Shown here: piece by piece, positions 27,115 through 36,744 of the stretch
Layout: the number at the start of each line of letters is the position of its first letter
Position numbering within the stretch: the first letter of the stretch is position 1
From: Palsa-504 sp963744575
Lineage (GTDB): Bacteria > Actinomycetota > Actinomycetes > Streptosporangiales > Streptosporangiaceae
Direction: 5' to 3'
Length of the DNA: 64,000 nt
NCBI GenBank assembly: GCA_963744575.1
Contig: CAVUUF010000025.1
Coordinates: 496,001-560,000 of the forward strand
Notes under the pieces: model-generated
What the model was told of the DNA's origin: nothing
The model's database searches: none
Seen by the model: the letters and a program-made list of their open reading frames with translations, nothing else
Program-made: the position numbers and the translations under genes

Positions 27115-29083
27115 TCACGTATACCCGGGACCGGCCGGAAGCGCTAGCGCGGCCGCCAGCTCGAGCCGGGAGCTGATCCCGAGCTTGCCGTAGGTACTGG
27201 TCAGGTGATTCTCTACGGTCCGCTGGGTGACGAAGAGGGCCTGGGCGATCTGCCGGTTCGTCCGCCCGCCCGCCGCCAGCTGCGCGACGCGCAGCTCGCT
27301 GGGCGTGAGCGCGTCGCGGCCGCGGATGGCGTCGCGGCGGGGCCTGCTGCCAGCCGTCACCAGCTCGCGGCGGGCCCGGTCGGCGAGGGCCAGGCCGCCC
27401 AGGGCGTGGGCCAGGTCCAGGCTTTCCCGCAGGAGCTCACGCGCCCGGGCGCGCGCCGGCCCGGCGGTGCGCGGCACCGAGATCGAGCAGCGCCCGGGCC
27501 AGTTCCAGCCGGGCCGGCGAGCGGCGCAGCACGGCCACCGCCTCGGTCAGCAACTCGATGCCCCGGCCGGTCCGGTCGGTCAGCCGGGCGGCGCGCAGCG
27601 CGACGCCGACGGCCCGGTCGGCGCCCCACCTCCTGGCCAGCGCGAGTTCCTCGTCAAGCAGCCAGGCCAGCAGCCGGCCGGCCAGCCGACCGTCATCCAG
27701 CCGACCGTCATCCAGGGCGCTGAGCGACAGCGCGGCGTCCGACCGCCAGGCCATCAGCATGGGATTGCGCACGCCCCACCGCTCGGCCCGCTCGCCCGCC
27801 GCGAGCAGTTCCCGGGCCGCCCCGGCGTGGTCCGCGGTCGCGGCGTACAGGCGTCCGCGGGCGTGCCGCACCGTGTTGTGGATCCACGTCGGGGCGAGGT
27901 CGCCGCTCAGCCCGTTCCTGGCCAGCAGCTCGGCCGCCTGCCCGGTCTGGCCGCGTTCGATCAGCGCCGGAACCGTGAAGGCGGTGGCCAGCGCCGAGAT
28001 CCACATGTCGCCAGTCTCCGCCATCGCCTCCTGGCCGTACGCCACCGCCTCGGTGACGTCACCGCGGTAGAGCGAGATCAGCGTCATCGCGGCCGCGGCG
28101 ACCTTGGATGCCACCGGCCATCCGCGCTGCTGCGCCACCCGCAGCCACCGCTGCGCCCACTGCTGCGCCTCGTCGGCCAGGTCCGCGAACAGCAGGACCG
28201 TGGTCGTCTCGGACAGCATCTCGCTCCTGGCGTGATCCTCCGGCGGCCCGGCCGGGATGACCGGGACCAGCCGCGGCGTCGCGCGGAGCGCCTCACGGGC
28301 GTGCCGCACCGCGCCCTGGAGGTCCTCGCCCGCGGCGGCCAGCTCGATCGCCAGGCTGGCGTGCAGCCGCGGGTCGAGCGGCTCGCCGCGGTCCGCCCGG
28401 GCCTGTACCTGCTGCAGCATCGGCCGCGTCGCAGGGCGCGCGTTGATGTCCCAGCGCGCGGCGTTCAGCAGCGCCGCCTGCAGCGACATGGCCAGCGCCC
28501 CGTCGGCCCCACCATCCGCGCCGTCCTGGCCGTCCGATGAAGCCGCGCCGTCCGATGAAGCCGCGCCGATCGCGGCCCGCAGTACGTCGGCGGCCGCGTC
28601 GAAGCGCCCGCACAGGGCGAGCGCCTGGCTGAGCGCCAGCGCGATCTCGCCCCGCCGGGGCCAGCTCGTCGTGTCGGCCAGGGCCTCGGCCAGATGCCTG
28701 GCCGCCGCGGCCGGCGCCTGGAAGGTCCGGGCGCTGCCCAGCTCGAGGAGCACGTCGCCGCGGACCCCGGCGGGCGGCGGCTCGGCCAGCGCGCGCTCCA
28801 GGCACTGGGTGGCGACGTCGGGAGCGCCGCGGGCGCGCGCGCCGGCCGCGGGCCCGGCGCAGCCGGTCCACCACCCACGCGTCGCCCGTGGCCGCCGCCG
28901 CCAGCAGGCGGCCTGCTCGCAGGCGTGTGTCAGCAGCCTCGTCTTGCCGATGCCTGCCACGCCCTCCACCAGCAGCGCCGACCCGGAACTCGAGCACGCC
29001 GCGTCGATCGCCGCCGCTATCGTCCCCAGCTCGGCCGCGCGGTCAAGCAGCGGGGCAGCCGACGCCGCCCCCCCAGGCCCCAT
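27115..29083 (-). pseudogene. LAL (LuxR-type large ATP-binding) regulator, ATPase domain deleted
   Basis: The N-terminus has Walker A LLVEGVAGIGKTRLLTHACE. Immediately after it (about 28910) the frame breaks and the rest of the ATPase domain is missing; the text resumes in the helical-repeat region (CLERALAEPPPAGVRGDVLL onward). A second break near 27455 moves the C-terminal LuxR HTH (LTPSELRVAQLAAGGRTNRQ, FVTQRTVENHL) to another frame. A functional LAL protein is about 900 residues; here about 650 codons remain. Non-functional as read. Confidence 0.75.
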
Positions 29084-29262
29084 GCCGACGATGGTAAGCC
29101 CGCGCACGGGGCCACGTCATCACGGAATCGGCGGCAAACAACTGTGGTACCCACCGTGACGCGCCGGTATTAAACGGGACCGACCATTACGAAGGCGAAA
29201 GGTCCTGTGCGTTTCCGGCGTGCTTGATCGCGCCGGAACGCGGAACGGGGAGGGAAAGAAAA

Positions 29263-29424
29263 ATGGCTCACACGGCTAAACACAGATCCGTCTATCGGGC
29301 GCTCGCCGCGCTGGCGTTGCCGCTCGGTGTGGCGGCCGCGCAGGCCGGGCCGACCCGAAAGGAGGCCGGCCGCGTGGTCCATCCCCGTGGCCGGACTCCG
29401 CTGGGCCGGCCCGATCCGCGCTAG
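29263..29424 (+). CDS. possible small exported peptide
   Basis: 54 codons from ATG 29263, behind a very strong GGGAGGGAAAG. The N-terminus (MAHTAKHRSVYRALAALALP then LGVAAAQAGP) looks like a basic plus hydrophobic signal segment with an AQA-like cleavage site, leaving a short basic tail. No homology recognised. DUF2461 follows after 31 bases. The good RBS is the main support. Confidence 0.4.
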   Translation: MAHTAKHRSVYRALAALALPLGVAAAQAGPTRKEAGRVVHPRGRTPLGRPDPR

Positions 29425-29455
29425 GGTGTTGAGCCGACCGGAGGGAGCCGGGACG

Positions 29456-30079
29456 ATGACGTTCAGCGGCTGGCCGGAAGAGGCCCTGGATTTCTACGAC
29501 GGGCTCGCGGCCGACAACACCAAGACCTACTGGACCGCGCACAAGGCCGTTTACGACGAGAAGATCCTGCGGCCGATGACGGAGCTGACCGAGGAACTGG
29601 CCACCGAGTTCGGCGAGCCGAAGGTCTTCCGTCCGTACCGCGACATCAGGTTCAGCCAGGACAAGACCCCGTACAAGACGCACATCGGGGCGGTCGTCGG
29701 CGGCACCGGCTACGTCCAGCTCTCCGCCGAGGGGCTGGGCGCGGGCGCTGGCATGTGGCAGCTGGACCCGGACCAGCTCGCCCGCTACCGCGCGGCCGTG
29801 GCCAGCGACCGCCTCGGCTCCGAGCTCGAGCAGATCATCGCCGAGATCGAGAAGGCGGACGTCACCATCCACGGGCACGGCGCGCTCAAGTCCGCGCCGC
29901 GCGGCTACCCGGCCGACCACCCCCGCATCACGCTGCTCCGCTACAAGGGACTGACCGCGTGGAAGCAGTGGCCGGTGGCGCCCTGGCTGGAAAGTGCCCA
30001 GGCCAAGGACCGCGTCGTCGCATTTTTCCGAACGACCAGGCCGCTTTGCTCCTGGCTTCACGACCACGTTCGGATGTGA
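29456..30079 (+). CDS. DUF2461 family protein
   Basis: 207 residues from ATG 29456 behind GGAGGGAGCC. The family pattern is visible: FYDGLAADNTKTYWTAHKAV near the start, VFRPYRDIRFSQDKTPYKTH in the middle, and LKSAPRGYPADHPRITLLRY later. The domain is of unknown function, widespread in bacteria, and stands alone. Intact and of normal length. Confidence 0.85.
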   Translation: MTFSGWPEEALDFYDGLAADNTKTYWTAHKAVYDEKILRPMTELTEELATEFGEPKVFRPYRDIRFSQDKTPYKTHIGAVVGGTGYVQLSAEGLGAGAGMWQLDPDQLARYRAAVASDRLGSELEQIIAEIEKADVTIHGHGALKSAPRGYPADHPRITLLRYKGLTAWKQWPVAPWLESAQAKDRVVAFFRTTRPLCSWLHDHVRM

Positions 30080-30107
30080 GGTCGCCCCGCCCGGCAGCCC
30101 GCTGCGG

Positions 30108-31067
30108 CTAGGACCGATCCCTGGAGTGACGCGGACGGGACAGGCTGCCAGGCTCCTCCTGGTCCGGCTGGTCCGGCCCGGTCTTACCCTCGCTCGGCTG
30201 ATACCGGGCTGCCTGGGTCCGGGTCGGCTGAGGCTGGGTTCGCGGAGCTGGGTCCGGCCGGGCCTGCCACGCCTGCTGCTCGTACCGCGCGGCCTGGCTC
30301 TGCCCGGTCCGCTTCATCAACCCGTCCTCCTCGACGATCTCGGCCGCGGTGGGCGACAGCGCGATCACGGCGGAGAAGATGAAGCCGATGCTGCTCAGGC
30401 CCAGGATGAGCGGCAGCAGGAAACCCTCCGCGCTCGCGGTGGCCGAAGTGCTCACGGTCAGCCCGGGCGCGGCCGCCACGCGCAACGCCATTCCGGTGTA
30501 GTGCATGCCGCTCACCGCCACGCCCATGATCAGGGACGCGACCAGGGTGGACCACAAGGTGTCGAGCCGCAGCGCCGCCCACAGCGCCGCCGTCCCGGCG
30601 ATCACCGCGATGACCACCGACGCGGCCACCAGCATCGGGTCGTAGGTCAGCGAGTCCGGGACCCGGATGGCCGCCATGCCGAGGTAGTGCATGCTGGCCA
30701 CGCCGATCCCGATGATCAGGCCGCCGGCCAGCAGCGGCCGGGGCCCGCCCCGGCTGAAGCCCACGATGAACGTCCCGATGCCCACCACGACCACCGCGAT
30801 CAGCATGGACGCGATGGTGATCGGCACGTTGTAGCGGATCGTCTGGCCCGGGATGGTGAACCCGAGCATGGCGATGAAGTGCATCACCCAGATCCCCGTG
30901 GTGGCGATGGCCAGCGCCGCCAGGGTCAGCCAGCGGGCCCGCGCCGCGCCCTGGTAGGCCCGAGCCCGGGTGGTACAGCGCAGGCCGAGGAAGCAGCCCA
31001 CGCACGACATCAGGTAGCCCAGGACCGGGTTCAGGGCGCCGTTCGAGAAGTTATTGACATGAATCAT
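30108..31067 (-). CDS. MHYT-domain integral membrane sensor protein
   Basis: 319 residues with about seven hydrophobic helices. Characteristic MHYT repeats: WVMHFIAMLGFTIPG, ASMHYLGMAAIRVP and SGMHYTGMALRV. MHYT domains are proposed to bind copper and sense O2, CO or NO. The C-terminal 80 residues are a hydrophilic Gln/Pro/Arg-rich tail with no output domain (no GGDEF/EAL). ATG 31067 is chosen with GGAG upstream; ATG 31100 is possible and would place the start inside the large dyad. Convergent with DUF2461. Confidence 0.8.
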   Translation of the reverse strand: MIHVNNFSNGALNPVLGYLMSCVGCFLGLRCTTRARAYQGAARARWLTLAALAIATTGIWVMHFIAMLGFTIPGQTIRYNVPITIASMLIAVVVVGIGTFIVGFSRGGPRPLLAGGLIIGIGVASMHYLGMAAIRVPDSLTYDPMLVAASVVIAVIAGTAALWAALRLDTLWSTLVASLIMGVAVSGMHYTGMALRVAAAPGLTVSTSATASAEGFLLPLILGLSSIGFIFSAVIALSPTAAEIVEEDGLMKRTGQSQAARYEQQAWQARPDPAPRTQPQPTRTQAARYQPSEGKTGPDQPDQEEPGSLSRPRHSRDRS

Positions 31068-31097
31068 GAGGGCTGCTCCGCGTGGCGGCGTGTGGGA

Positions 31098-31136
31098 CAT
31101 ATGTGTCCTACTTGACCATCGTATAGGACACATATG
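31098..31136. promoter_or_regulatory. long dyad upstream of the MHYT gene
   Basis: CATATGTGTCCTA (31098-31110) and its exact complement TAGGACACATATG (31124-31136) are separated by 13 bases. The left arm also contains the smaller palindrome GGACATATGTGTCC. Position and AT-content against the GC-rich surroundings suggest an operator and promoter for the MHYT gene. Confidence 0.55.
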
Positions 31137-31330
31137 GTCTTGCCCCGGATAAGCCGCGTCGGCTCTTTGGCGTTCGGTGACCGGCGAAACTCTATCGGAA
31201 TACGGCACGTCAGAGCCTGGTCAAAGTGGACTTATTGCGTTGATTCAGCAGGCGTCAGGCTCAACGTGGCGGCCTCGTCCGGAGTTCCTGACGCCGCGTT
31301 AGCGGTCTCCTCCCGCCGGAGACGGGCGGC

Positions 31331-31346
31331 TGCAAACTGGCTGCAA
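31331..31346 (+). promoter_or_regulatory. SARP-type direct repeat upstream of the SnoaL-like operon
   Basis: TGCAA repeated with an 11-base period (TGCAAACTGGCTGCAA), 40 bases before ATG 31387. SARP regulators bind heptamer direct repeats spaced by one helical turn. The same repeat occurs at 36745 beside the SARP gene. Confidence 0.5.
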
Positions 31347-31386
31347 TGCCGGACGGGCACGCTGGCCTGGTCAAAGGGAGGCAACC

Positions 31387-31779
31387 ATGACCGACACGCC
31401 GGTGATCGAGAAGTTCCTGCAGGCCATCGAGACCGCGTCGATACCCGGCTGCGACGCGTGGAGCGCGGACGCGACGCTCGACGCGACCGTGCCGAACTGG
31501 CGGCTGCACGCCGCGGGCGCCGATGCGATCCGCGCCGAGTACGCGAAGTGGTTCGCGGACCCCGGCCATTTCGACGAGCTGCACCGCTATCCCGTCGCGG
31601 ACGGCCCGGCCGAAGTGGTGGAGTACACCCTCAGCTGGACCGAGAACGGCGTGCCGCACGCGGCGCACCACCTGCACGTGCTCACCGTGCGCGATGACCG
31701 TATCGTGGCCAACATGGTCTTCTGCGGCGGCCGCTGGCCGGCCGCGCTGCTCGCCGAGATGGAGGCAGCCGGTGCCTGA
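31387..31779 (+). CDS. SnoaL-like / NTF2-fold protein
   Basis: 130 residues: IEKFLQAIETASIPGCDAWS, then a conserved WFADPGHFDELHRYP and the C-terminal strand pair. Small NTF2-like (SnoaL/DUF4440-type) proteins act as isomerases, cyclases or ligand binders. No catalytic assignment is possible. RBS GGGAGG is upstream. First gene of a three-gene operon (8-base then 46-base overlaps). Confidence 0.75.
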   Translation: MTDTPVIEKFLQAIETASIPGCDAWSADATLDATVPNWRLHAAGADAIRAEYAKWFADPGHFDELHRYPVADGPAEVVEYTLSWTENGVPHAAHHLHVLTVRDDRIVANMVFCGGRWPAALLAEMEAAGA

Positions 31780-32764
31780 CCGGCGGCCCGCCGCGGGCCA
31801 CGTGACCGGCTTGCTCATGGATGTGACCGAACGAAGCGGGCTGACCGGGGCACCAGGAAAGTCCGGAGCGTCGCTGGAGCGGGTGGTGATTGGCGGCCAG
31901 GATTACGTGCTCAAGCACCTCGACCTGGCCGGAGACTGGACCATGCGCGCCTCAGGCTGCCTGCGCGGGGCGCCGCTGGCGCTGTGGGAACGCGGCATCC
32001 TGGCCCGCCTGCCGGAGTGTTTCAACCAGCCGATCGTGGACGCGGCGGCGGAGCCGCGCGGCTGCGCGCTGCTGATGCGCGACGTCACCCCGTGGCTGGT
32101 GCCCGCCACCGACGCGCCGATCCCGCTGGCCCAGCACACCCGCTTCCTGCGGCACATGGCCGCCCTGCATGCGGAGTTCTGGGCCTGCGGCGAGGAGTTC
32201 GAGGTCGTGCCCGCGATGCACCGCTACCTGGAGCTCTCGCCGTGGATGGCGGCGGCGGAGGCCGCCGCGGGCTCGCCGCACCTGGTCCCGCGGCTGGTCG
32301 CGAAGGGCTGGCCGATGCTGGCCGAGGTCGCGCCCGCCGCGGCCGCAGTGGTCACGCCGCTGGCGCACGACCCGGGTCCGCTGGTGGAGGCGCTGGCCGC
32401 GACGCCGCAGACGTTCGTGCACAGCAACTGGAAGCTGGACAACCTCGGCACCGACGACGCCGGGCGCACCGTGCTGCTGGACTGGGAACAGCCGGGGCGC
32501 GGGGCGCCGCTCAGCGACCTGGCCTGGTACCTCGCCATCAACTGCCGCCGCCTGCCGCAGTCCAAGGAGGCCTCGATCGCGGCCTACCGGGAGGCGCTCG
32601 AGGCCCGCGGCGTCGACACCGGGCCGTGGTGGGACCGCCAGCTGGCGCTGTGCCTGCTCGGCGCCCTGGTGCTGTTCGGCTGGGAGAAGGCACTCGGCGG
32701 TTACGACGAGGAACTGGCATGGTGGGAGACGCACGCCGTAGCGGCGGCAGCCCTGCTGAGCTGA
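31772..32764 (+). CDS. aminoglycoside-phosphotransferase-fold kinase
   Basis: 330 residues from GTG 31772, overlapping the SnoaL gene by 8 bases with GGAGG inside it. N-lobe LERVVIGGQDYVLKHLDL with the ATP-binding Lys. The catalytic loop is the variant FVHSNWKLDNLG (His-Ser-Asn instead of HGD), followed by VLLDWEQPGRGAPLSDLAWY. Loss of the usual catalytic Asp in the loop (HSNW) is notable: it may be an altered or inactive kinase. Translationally linked to SnoaL and methyltransferase genes. Confidence 0.75.
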   Translation: MPDRRPAAGHVTGLLMDVTERSGLTGAPGKSGASLERVVIGGQDYVLKHLDLAGDWTMRASGCLRGAPLALWERGILARLPECFNQPIVDAAAEPRGCALLMRDVTPWLVPATDAPIPLAQHTRFLRHMAALHAEFWACGEEFEVVPAMHRYLELSPWMAAAEAAAGSPHLVPRLVAKGWPMLAEVAPAAAAVVTPLAHDPGPLVEALAATPQTFVHSNWKLDNLGTDDAGRTVLLDWEQPGRGAPLSDLAWYLAINCRRLPQSKEASIAAYREALEARGVDTGPWWDRQLALCLLGALVLFGWEKALGGYDEELAWWETHAVAAAALLS

Positions 32765-33552
32765 CCGCGGCCCAGCTGAAAACGGCCCAGCTGAAAGCGG
32801 CACTGCGGGCGGGTTACGACACCGCGGCCGGCGGCTGGGCCTGCGGGCCCGGGCCGGTGTACGCGCGGCTGGCCGCCGCGCTGATGGCGGCCGCGCCGGT
32901 GCCGCTGGCCGGCCGCCTGGTGCTCGACCTGGGCGCGGGCACCGGCGTGGCCGGCCGGGCCGCGCTGGCCGCCGGGGCACGCGCGGTGGCCGGCGCGGAC
33001 CTGTCCGCGGGCATGCTGCGCCGCCACCACGGCGGATCCCCGGTCGTGGCCGACGCGGTCGCGCTGCCGTTCCGGGACGGCCGCTTCGACCTGGTGGTGG
33101 CGGCGTTCTGCCTCAACCACCTGGACCGTCCCGAGGCCGCCCTGGCCGAGGCGCGGCGGGTCGGCGCCGCCCTCGCCGCCAGCGTGTTCGCGCCCGGCTG
33201 GACCCATCCGGCCAAGGACGCGGTCGACGCCGCCGCCCGCTCGTTCGGCTACCAGCCGCCGGCCTGGCACACCGTGCTCGCGCCCGGGTCTCGGGCCGGC
33301 GACCCCGAGGTCCTCGCCGGGCAGGCGGCCGCGGCGGGATTCGGCCGGGTCCGGGCGTACGCCACGGATGTCCCGACGGGGCTCGCGACCCCGGCCGAGC
33401 TGGCCGCCTGGCGGCTCGGCATGGCCCACTTCGCCCCGTTCCTGCGCTCGCTGGACGCGCCCGGCCGGGCCGCGGTGCGGCGCACGGCCGAGCGGGCCGT
33501 GACGGGCATGGACCCGCTGGTCGTCTCGATGGTGGTGCTCACCGCGAGCTGA
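32719..33552 (+). CDS. class I SAM-dependent methyltransferase
   Basis: 277 residues from ATG 32719 (GAGGA six bases upstream), overlapping the kinase gene by 46 bases. SAM motif I LVLDLGAGTGVAGRAALAAG, motif II AGADLSAGMLRRH, post-I DAVALPFRDGRFDLVVAAFC. Ubiquinone/UbiE-like methyltransferase fold. The substrate is unknown. It meets the SARP gene tail-to-tail with a 14-base overlap. Confidence 0.8.
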   Translation: MVGDARRSGGSPAELTAAQLKTAQLKAALRAGYDTAAGGWACGPGPVYARLAAALMAAAPVPLAGRLVLDLGAGTGVAGRAALAAGARAVAGADLSAGMLRRHHGGSPVVADAVALPFRDGRFDLVVAAFCLNHLDRPEAALAEARRVGAALAASVFAPGWTHPAKDAVDAAARSFGYQPPAWHTVLAPGSRAGDPEVLAGQAAAAGFGRVRAYATDVPTGLATPAELAAWRLGMAHFAPFLRSLDAPGRAAVRRTAERAVTGMDPLVVSMVVLTAS

Positions 33553-36500
33553 CCGGGCGCGTCCCGGGCCGGCCCAGCCGCCGGTCCGCCTCCCGCAGCA
33601 GCCCGTCCGCGTGGTCGCCCGCGCCGCGTGCCAGCCGGGCGGCGCGGTCCGCGGCCCGGTCCAGCCAGGCGGCCTGGCCGAAGTCGGTGGCCACGTCGCA
33701 GGTCCACCGCCAGGCCTCGATGGCCACGCAGCGGTCGAGCAGGTCGAGGTCGGCCGTCACCACCTCGGGGTCCGCCGGCCGTCCCAGCGCGTGCTCCGCG
33801 CGGTGCGCGAGCAGCCGGGCCACGCAGGTGTACCGGGGCACGCCCAGCGCCGCCGCGGCGGCGGCCAGCTCGCGGGCGTCGGCGAGCGCCCGCTCGGCGT
33901 CACCGCGCAGCAGGGCCAGCCGCCCGCTGAGCAGCCGGTGCTTGAGCCGCAGCCGCCAGCCGAAGACCAGGTCGCCGTGCAGCAGCGCCCCGGCCTGCGC
34001 CAGCCGGGCCGTCGCGCCGTCGGCGTCGCCGGTATCCAGGCACTGCTCGGCCAGGTCCTCCAGCGCGGCGATGGTGACGTCCGCGGTGCCCTGGCCCCGC
34101 CCGGCATCCAGCGCCTCGTGGTGGTGGTCGAGCGCCTCGGCCCAGGCGCCCAGGTTGCGCAGCACCCAGCCGGCGAAGTTCACCGCCCGGCCGGCGAAGC
34201 GCGGGACCTGGCGCCGCTCCACCTCGGTGGTGTACCGGGAGAACGCGGCCAGCGCCTGCGCCGGGCGGCCGCCCAGCGCGTGCGCGTACCCGGCGAACAG
34301 CAGCGAGTGCAGCGTGGCCCGGGTGTGCTCCACCCCGATCTGCCCCCGCGCCGCCGGGCGCAGCAGCGCCAGCGCCTCCTCCACCCGGCTCTGGTGCGCC
34401 CGCAGTACCCCGAGCCATCCGGCGGCGGCGACCCGGTCCGCGCCCTCGGCCAGCGAGAACGCCTCACCGAGCAACAGCTCGGCCTGGGCCAGGTCGCCCG
34501 CCGCGTGGTGGGTGCGGCCGCCGATGGCCAGGCACCGGGCCCGCGTCGCGGCGTCTTCCGCGGCGAGCGCGCCGTCCGCGGCGAACTGTGCGGCCTGGGC
34601 GAAGTCGCGGCCGAAGTACGACGCCCACGCGCCGGCCTCGAGCGCCGCCGGGCCGGCCGCGGCGGCCCGCTCCACGTCCTGCAGCGCCTCGGCGTAGCGC
34701 CCGCGCAGGGTGCGGACCCGGGCCCGCGCCAGCCAGCCGTCCGGGCCGGGGGACAGCCGCAGCGCGTCATCGAGCAGCAGCTCCGCCGCGGCGTGGTCGA
34801 AGCGCTCGGCGGCCTGCGCCGCCGCGGCGCGCAGGGTGCGGGCGGCCAGCTCGAGGTCGCCGCCCAGGCGCGCGTGGCCGGCCACGATCAGCGGGTCGGC
34901 CCCGGGCCGCCGGTCGAGCACACGGCCGGCCTGCCGGTGCAGCAGCGCGGCCCGCCCCGCGGTCGCGCTTGCCGCCAGCGCCTCCCGGACCAGTTCGTGC
35001 CGGAACCTGAAGATGCCGTCGTCCTCGACCAGGAACCGCTTGGCCGCCGCCTGCTCGGCGTCGTCGAGCAGCGCCACCACGGGACGGCCGAGCACCGCCG
35101 CGAGCAGGTCGGCGTCCAGTTCCGGGCCGATCACGGCCGCGGTGCGCAGCAGCAGCCCGGCCGCACCGAGCTCGTCGCACCGCGCGGACACCGACTCCAC
35201 CAGCGATGCGGGCAGCTCCGCGCCGGCCGCCTGCTGGGCCAGTTCGGTCAGGAACAGCGGGTGGCCCCTGGACCGGGCGTACAGCTCATCGACCCGGGTC
35301 GCCCCGACCAGCTCGGCGGCGGCGTCCCGGCCGAGCGCGTCGAGGTGGATCCAGGCCGTCGTGGGCAGCGGCTCGCCCTCGCCGGACCGGACCGCGGCGA
35401 CGATCGTCACCGCGACGTTCTCCCGCCGGACAAAGCGCAGCCAGTCCGGCAGCGCCCGGCCGGCCAGGTGCGCGTCGTCGACGACGAGCACCAGCGGCGC
35501 GCGCTCGGCCAGCCGGCCGAACGCGCGGACCAGCGCCGAGTACAGCACCGCCGGGCCGAGCATGCTGTCCGCCAGCAGCGGCGGCGCGACCTTGACGCGC
35601 GGGCCCGGCGCCAGGTTCAGTAGCGGCGCCAGTATCGCCGCGTCGGCGCCGAGGATGTCAGCGGTCGCGTCCGGCCCCAGGCCGCGCAGCAGGCCCGCCA
35701 GCGCGGCCAGCAGCGCGTCGAGCGGCAGCGAGCGGTCCAGCGGCCCGCACGACGCGATCAGCACGGTGTCGCCGGCCGCCGAGCGCCGGCCGGCCCAGGC
35801 CCGCAGCAGCGTCGTCTTCCCGATGCCGGCTTCCCCGTCGACGACGACCACCTCGGCGGGCCGGGAGTCGGCACTGCCCCGGGCCCGCGCCGCGATCGTC
35901 TCCAGGTAGGCCAGCTCGTCGTCCCGGCCCACCAGGTCGGCCGCGGCCGCGGCGGGCCGCGGCACCGGGCCGGCGACCGGCTCGCCGCGCAGGATCGCGG
36001 TGTAGAGCGCGGTCGTCTCGGGCGACGGATCGGTGCCAAGCTCGTCGGCCATCCGCTCCCGGGCGCTGGCGTAGGCGGCCAGCGCCGCGGCCACCTGGCC
36101 GCCCGTCACGTAGGCGCGGAGCAGCACGCGCAGGGCCGCCTCGTCGTACGGATCGCGTTCGGCGGCCGCCGCCGCGGCGTCCAGCGCCGCCATCCAGTCG
36201 CCGGCCTCGAGCAGCGCGGTAGCCGCCACCAGCCGGGCCCGGCTGATCAGCCGTTCGAGCTCGGCCAGCCTGAGCTGGGCCCACTCACCGGGCAGCGAGG
36301 GCGGGCCGTCGCCGCGGATCAGCGAGAGCGCGACGCGGGCGGCCGCGACGGCGCCCATCACGTGGCCGTCGCGGCGTCGCGATTCCACCTCGCGGGTGAG
36401 CACGGCCAGCTCGGTCGCGTCCAGCCAGTCGCAGCGCAGCAGGTAACCCTGGTCGCGGTGCTCGATCCGGCCGCGGCCCAGGACCGAACGAAGCCGGCTC

Positions 36501-36703
36501 ACCAGCACCGCCAGCTGATCCTCGGGCCGGGCGGGCGGGGCGCTATCCCATAGCGCGTCGATCAGCACGCCGGGCGGCACGGCCTGCCCGCCGCCCACCG
36601 CGAGCAGTTGCAGCACCAGCCGGGCCTTGCGGCTGCCGAACGCCTGCGGCTCGATCCCGTCCACGCCGAACTCGCTGAGCACCCGCACGGCTAGCGACTT
36701 CAT
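33539..36703 (-). CDS. SARP-type regulator with BTAD, AAA and tetratricopeptide domains
   Basis: 1054 residues. N-terminal OmpR-type winged helix (LAVRVLSEFGVDGIEPQAFG, DALWDSAPPARPEDQLAVLV), BTAD domain (residues 95-245), AAA ATPase with Walker A VDGEAGIGKTTLLRAW and Walker B PLVLVVDDAHLAG, then about 450 residues of helical repeats. Large SARPs activate secondary-metabolite or stress genes through direct repeats. Matching TGCAA repeats precede two adjacent operons. ATG 36703 chosen by the family start; no clear RBS, so the mRNA may be leaderless. Confidence 0.85.
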   Translation of the reverse strand: MKSLAVRVLSEFGVDGIEPQAFGSRKARLVLQLLAVGGGQAVPPGVLIDALWDSAPPARPEDQLAVLVSRLRSVLGRGRIEHRDQGYLLRCDWLDATELAVLTREVESRRRDGHVMGAVAAARVALSLIRGDGPPSLPGEWAQLRLAELERLISRARLVAATALLEAGDWMAALDAAAAAAERDPYDEAALRVLLRAYVTGGQVAAALAAYASARERMADELGTDPSPETTALYTAILRGEPVAGPVPRPAAAAADLVGRDDELAYLETIAARARGSADSRPAEVVVVDGEAGIGKTTLLRAWAGRRSAAGDTVLIASCGPLDRSLPLDALLAALAGLLRGLGPDATADILGADAAILAPLLNLAPGPRVKVAPPLLADSMLGPAVLYSALVRAFGRLAERAPLVLVVDDAHLAGRALPDWLRFVRRENVAVTIVAAVRSGEGEPLPTTAWIHLDALGRDAAAELVGATRVDELYARSRGHPLFLTELAQQAAGAELPASLVESVSARCDELGAAGLLLRTAAVIGPELDADLLAAVLGRPVVALLDDAEQAAAKRFLVEDDGIFRFRHELVREALAASATAGRAALLHRQAGRVLDRRPGADPLIVAGHARLGGDLELAARTLRAAAAQAAERFDHAAAELLLDDALRLSPGPDGWLARARVRTLRGRYAEALQDVERAAAAGPAALEAGAWASYFGRDFAQAAQFAADGALAAEDAATRARCLAIGGRTHHAAGDLAQAELLLGEAFSLAEGADRVAAAGWLGVLRAHQSRVEEALALLRPAARGQIGVEHTRATLHSLLFAGYAHALGGRPAQALAAFSRYTTEVERRQVPRFAGRAVNFAGWVLRNLGAWAEALDHHHEALDAGRGQGTADVTIAALEDLAEQCLDTGDADGATARLAQAGALLHGDLVFGWRLRLKHRLLSGRLALLRGDAERALADARELAAAAAALGVPRYTCVARLLAHRAEHALGRPADPEVVTADLDLLDRCVAIEAWRWTCDVATDFGQAAWLDRAADRAARLARGAGDHADGLLREADRRLGRPGTRPVSSR

Positions 36704-36744
36704 GACGGTATTAAAACGCGGCGGCCGGCTGGTCGCCAGGCCGG

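Noticed and set aside
33611..35623. 670-codon plus-strand open frame
   Set aside because: Antisense to the SARP regulator. Composition is Arg/Gln/Gly-rich with no motifs, while the opposite strand has complete BTAD and AAA domains.
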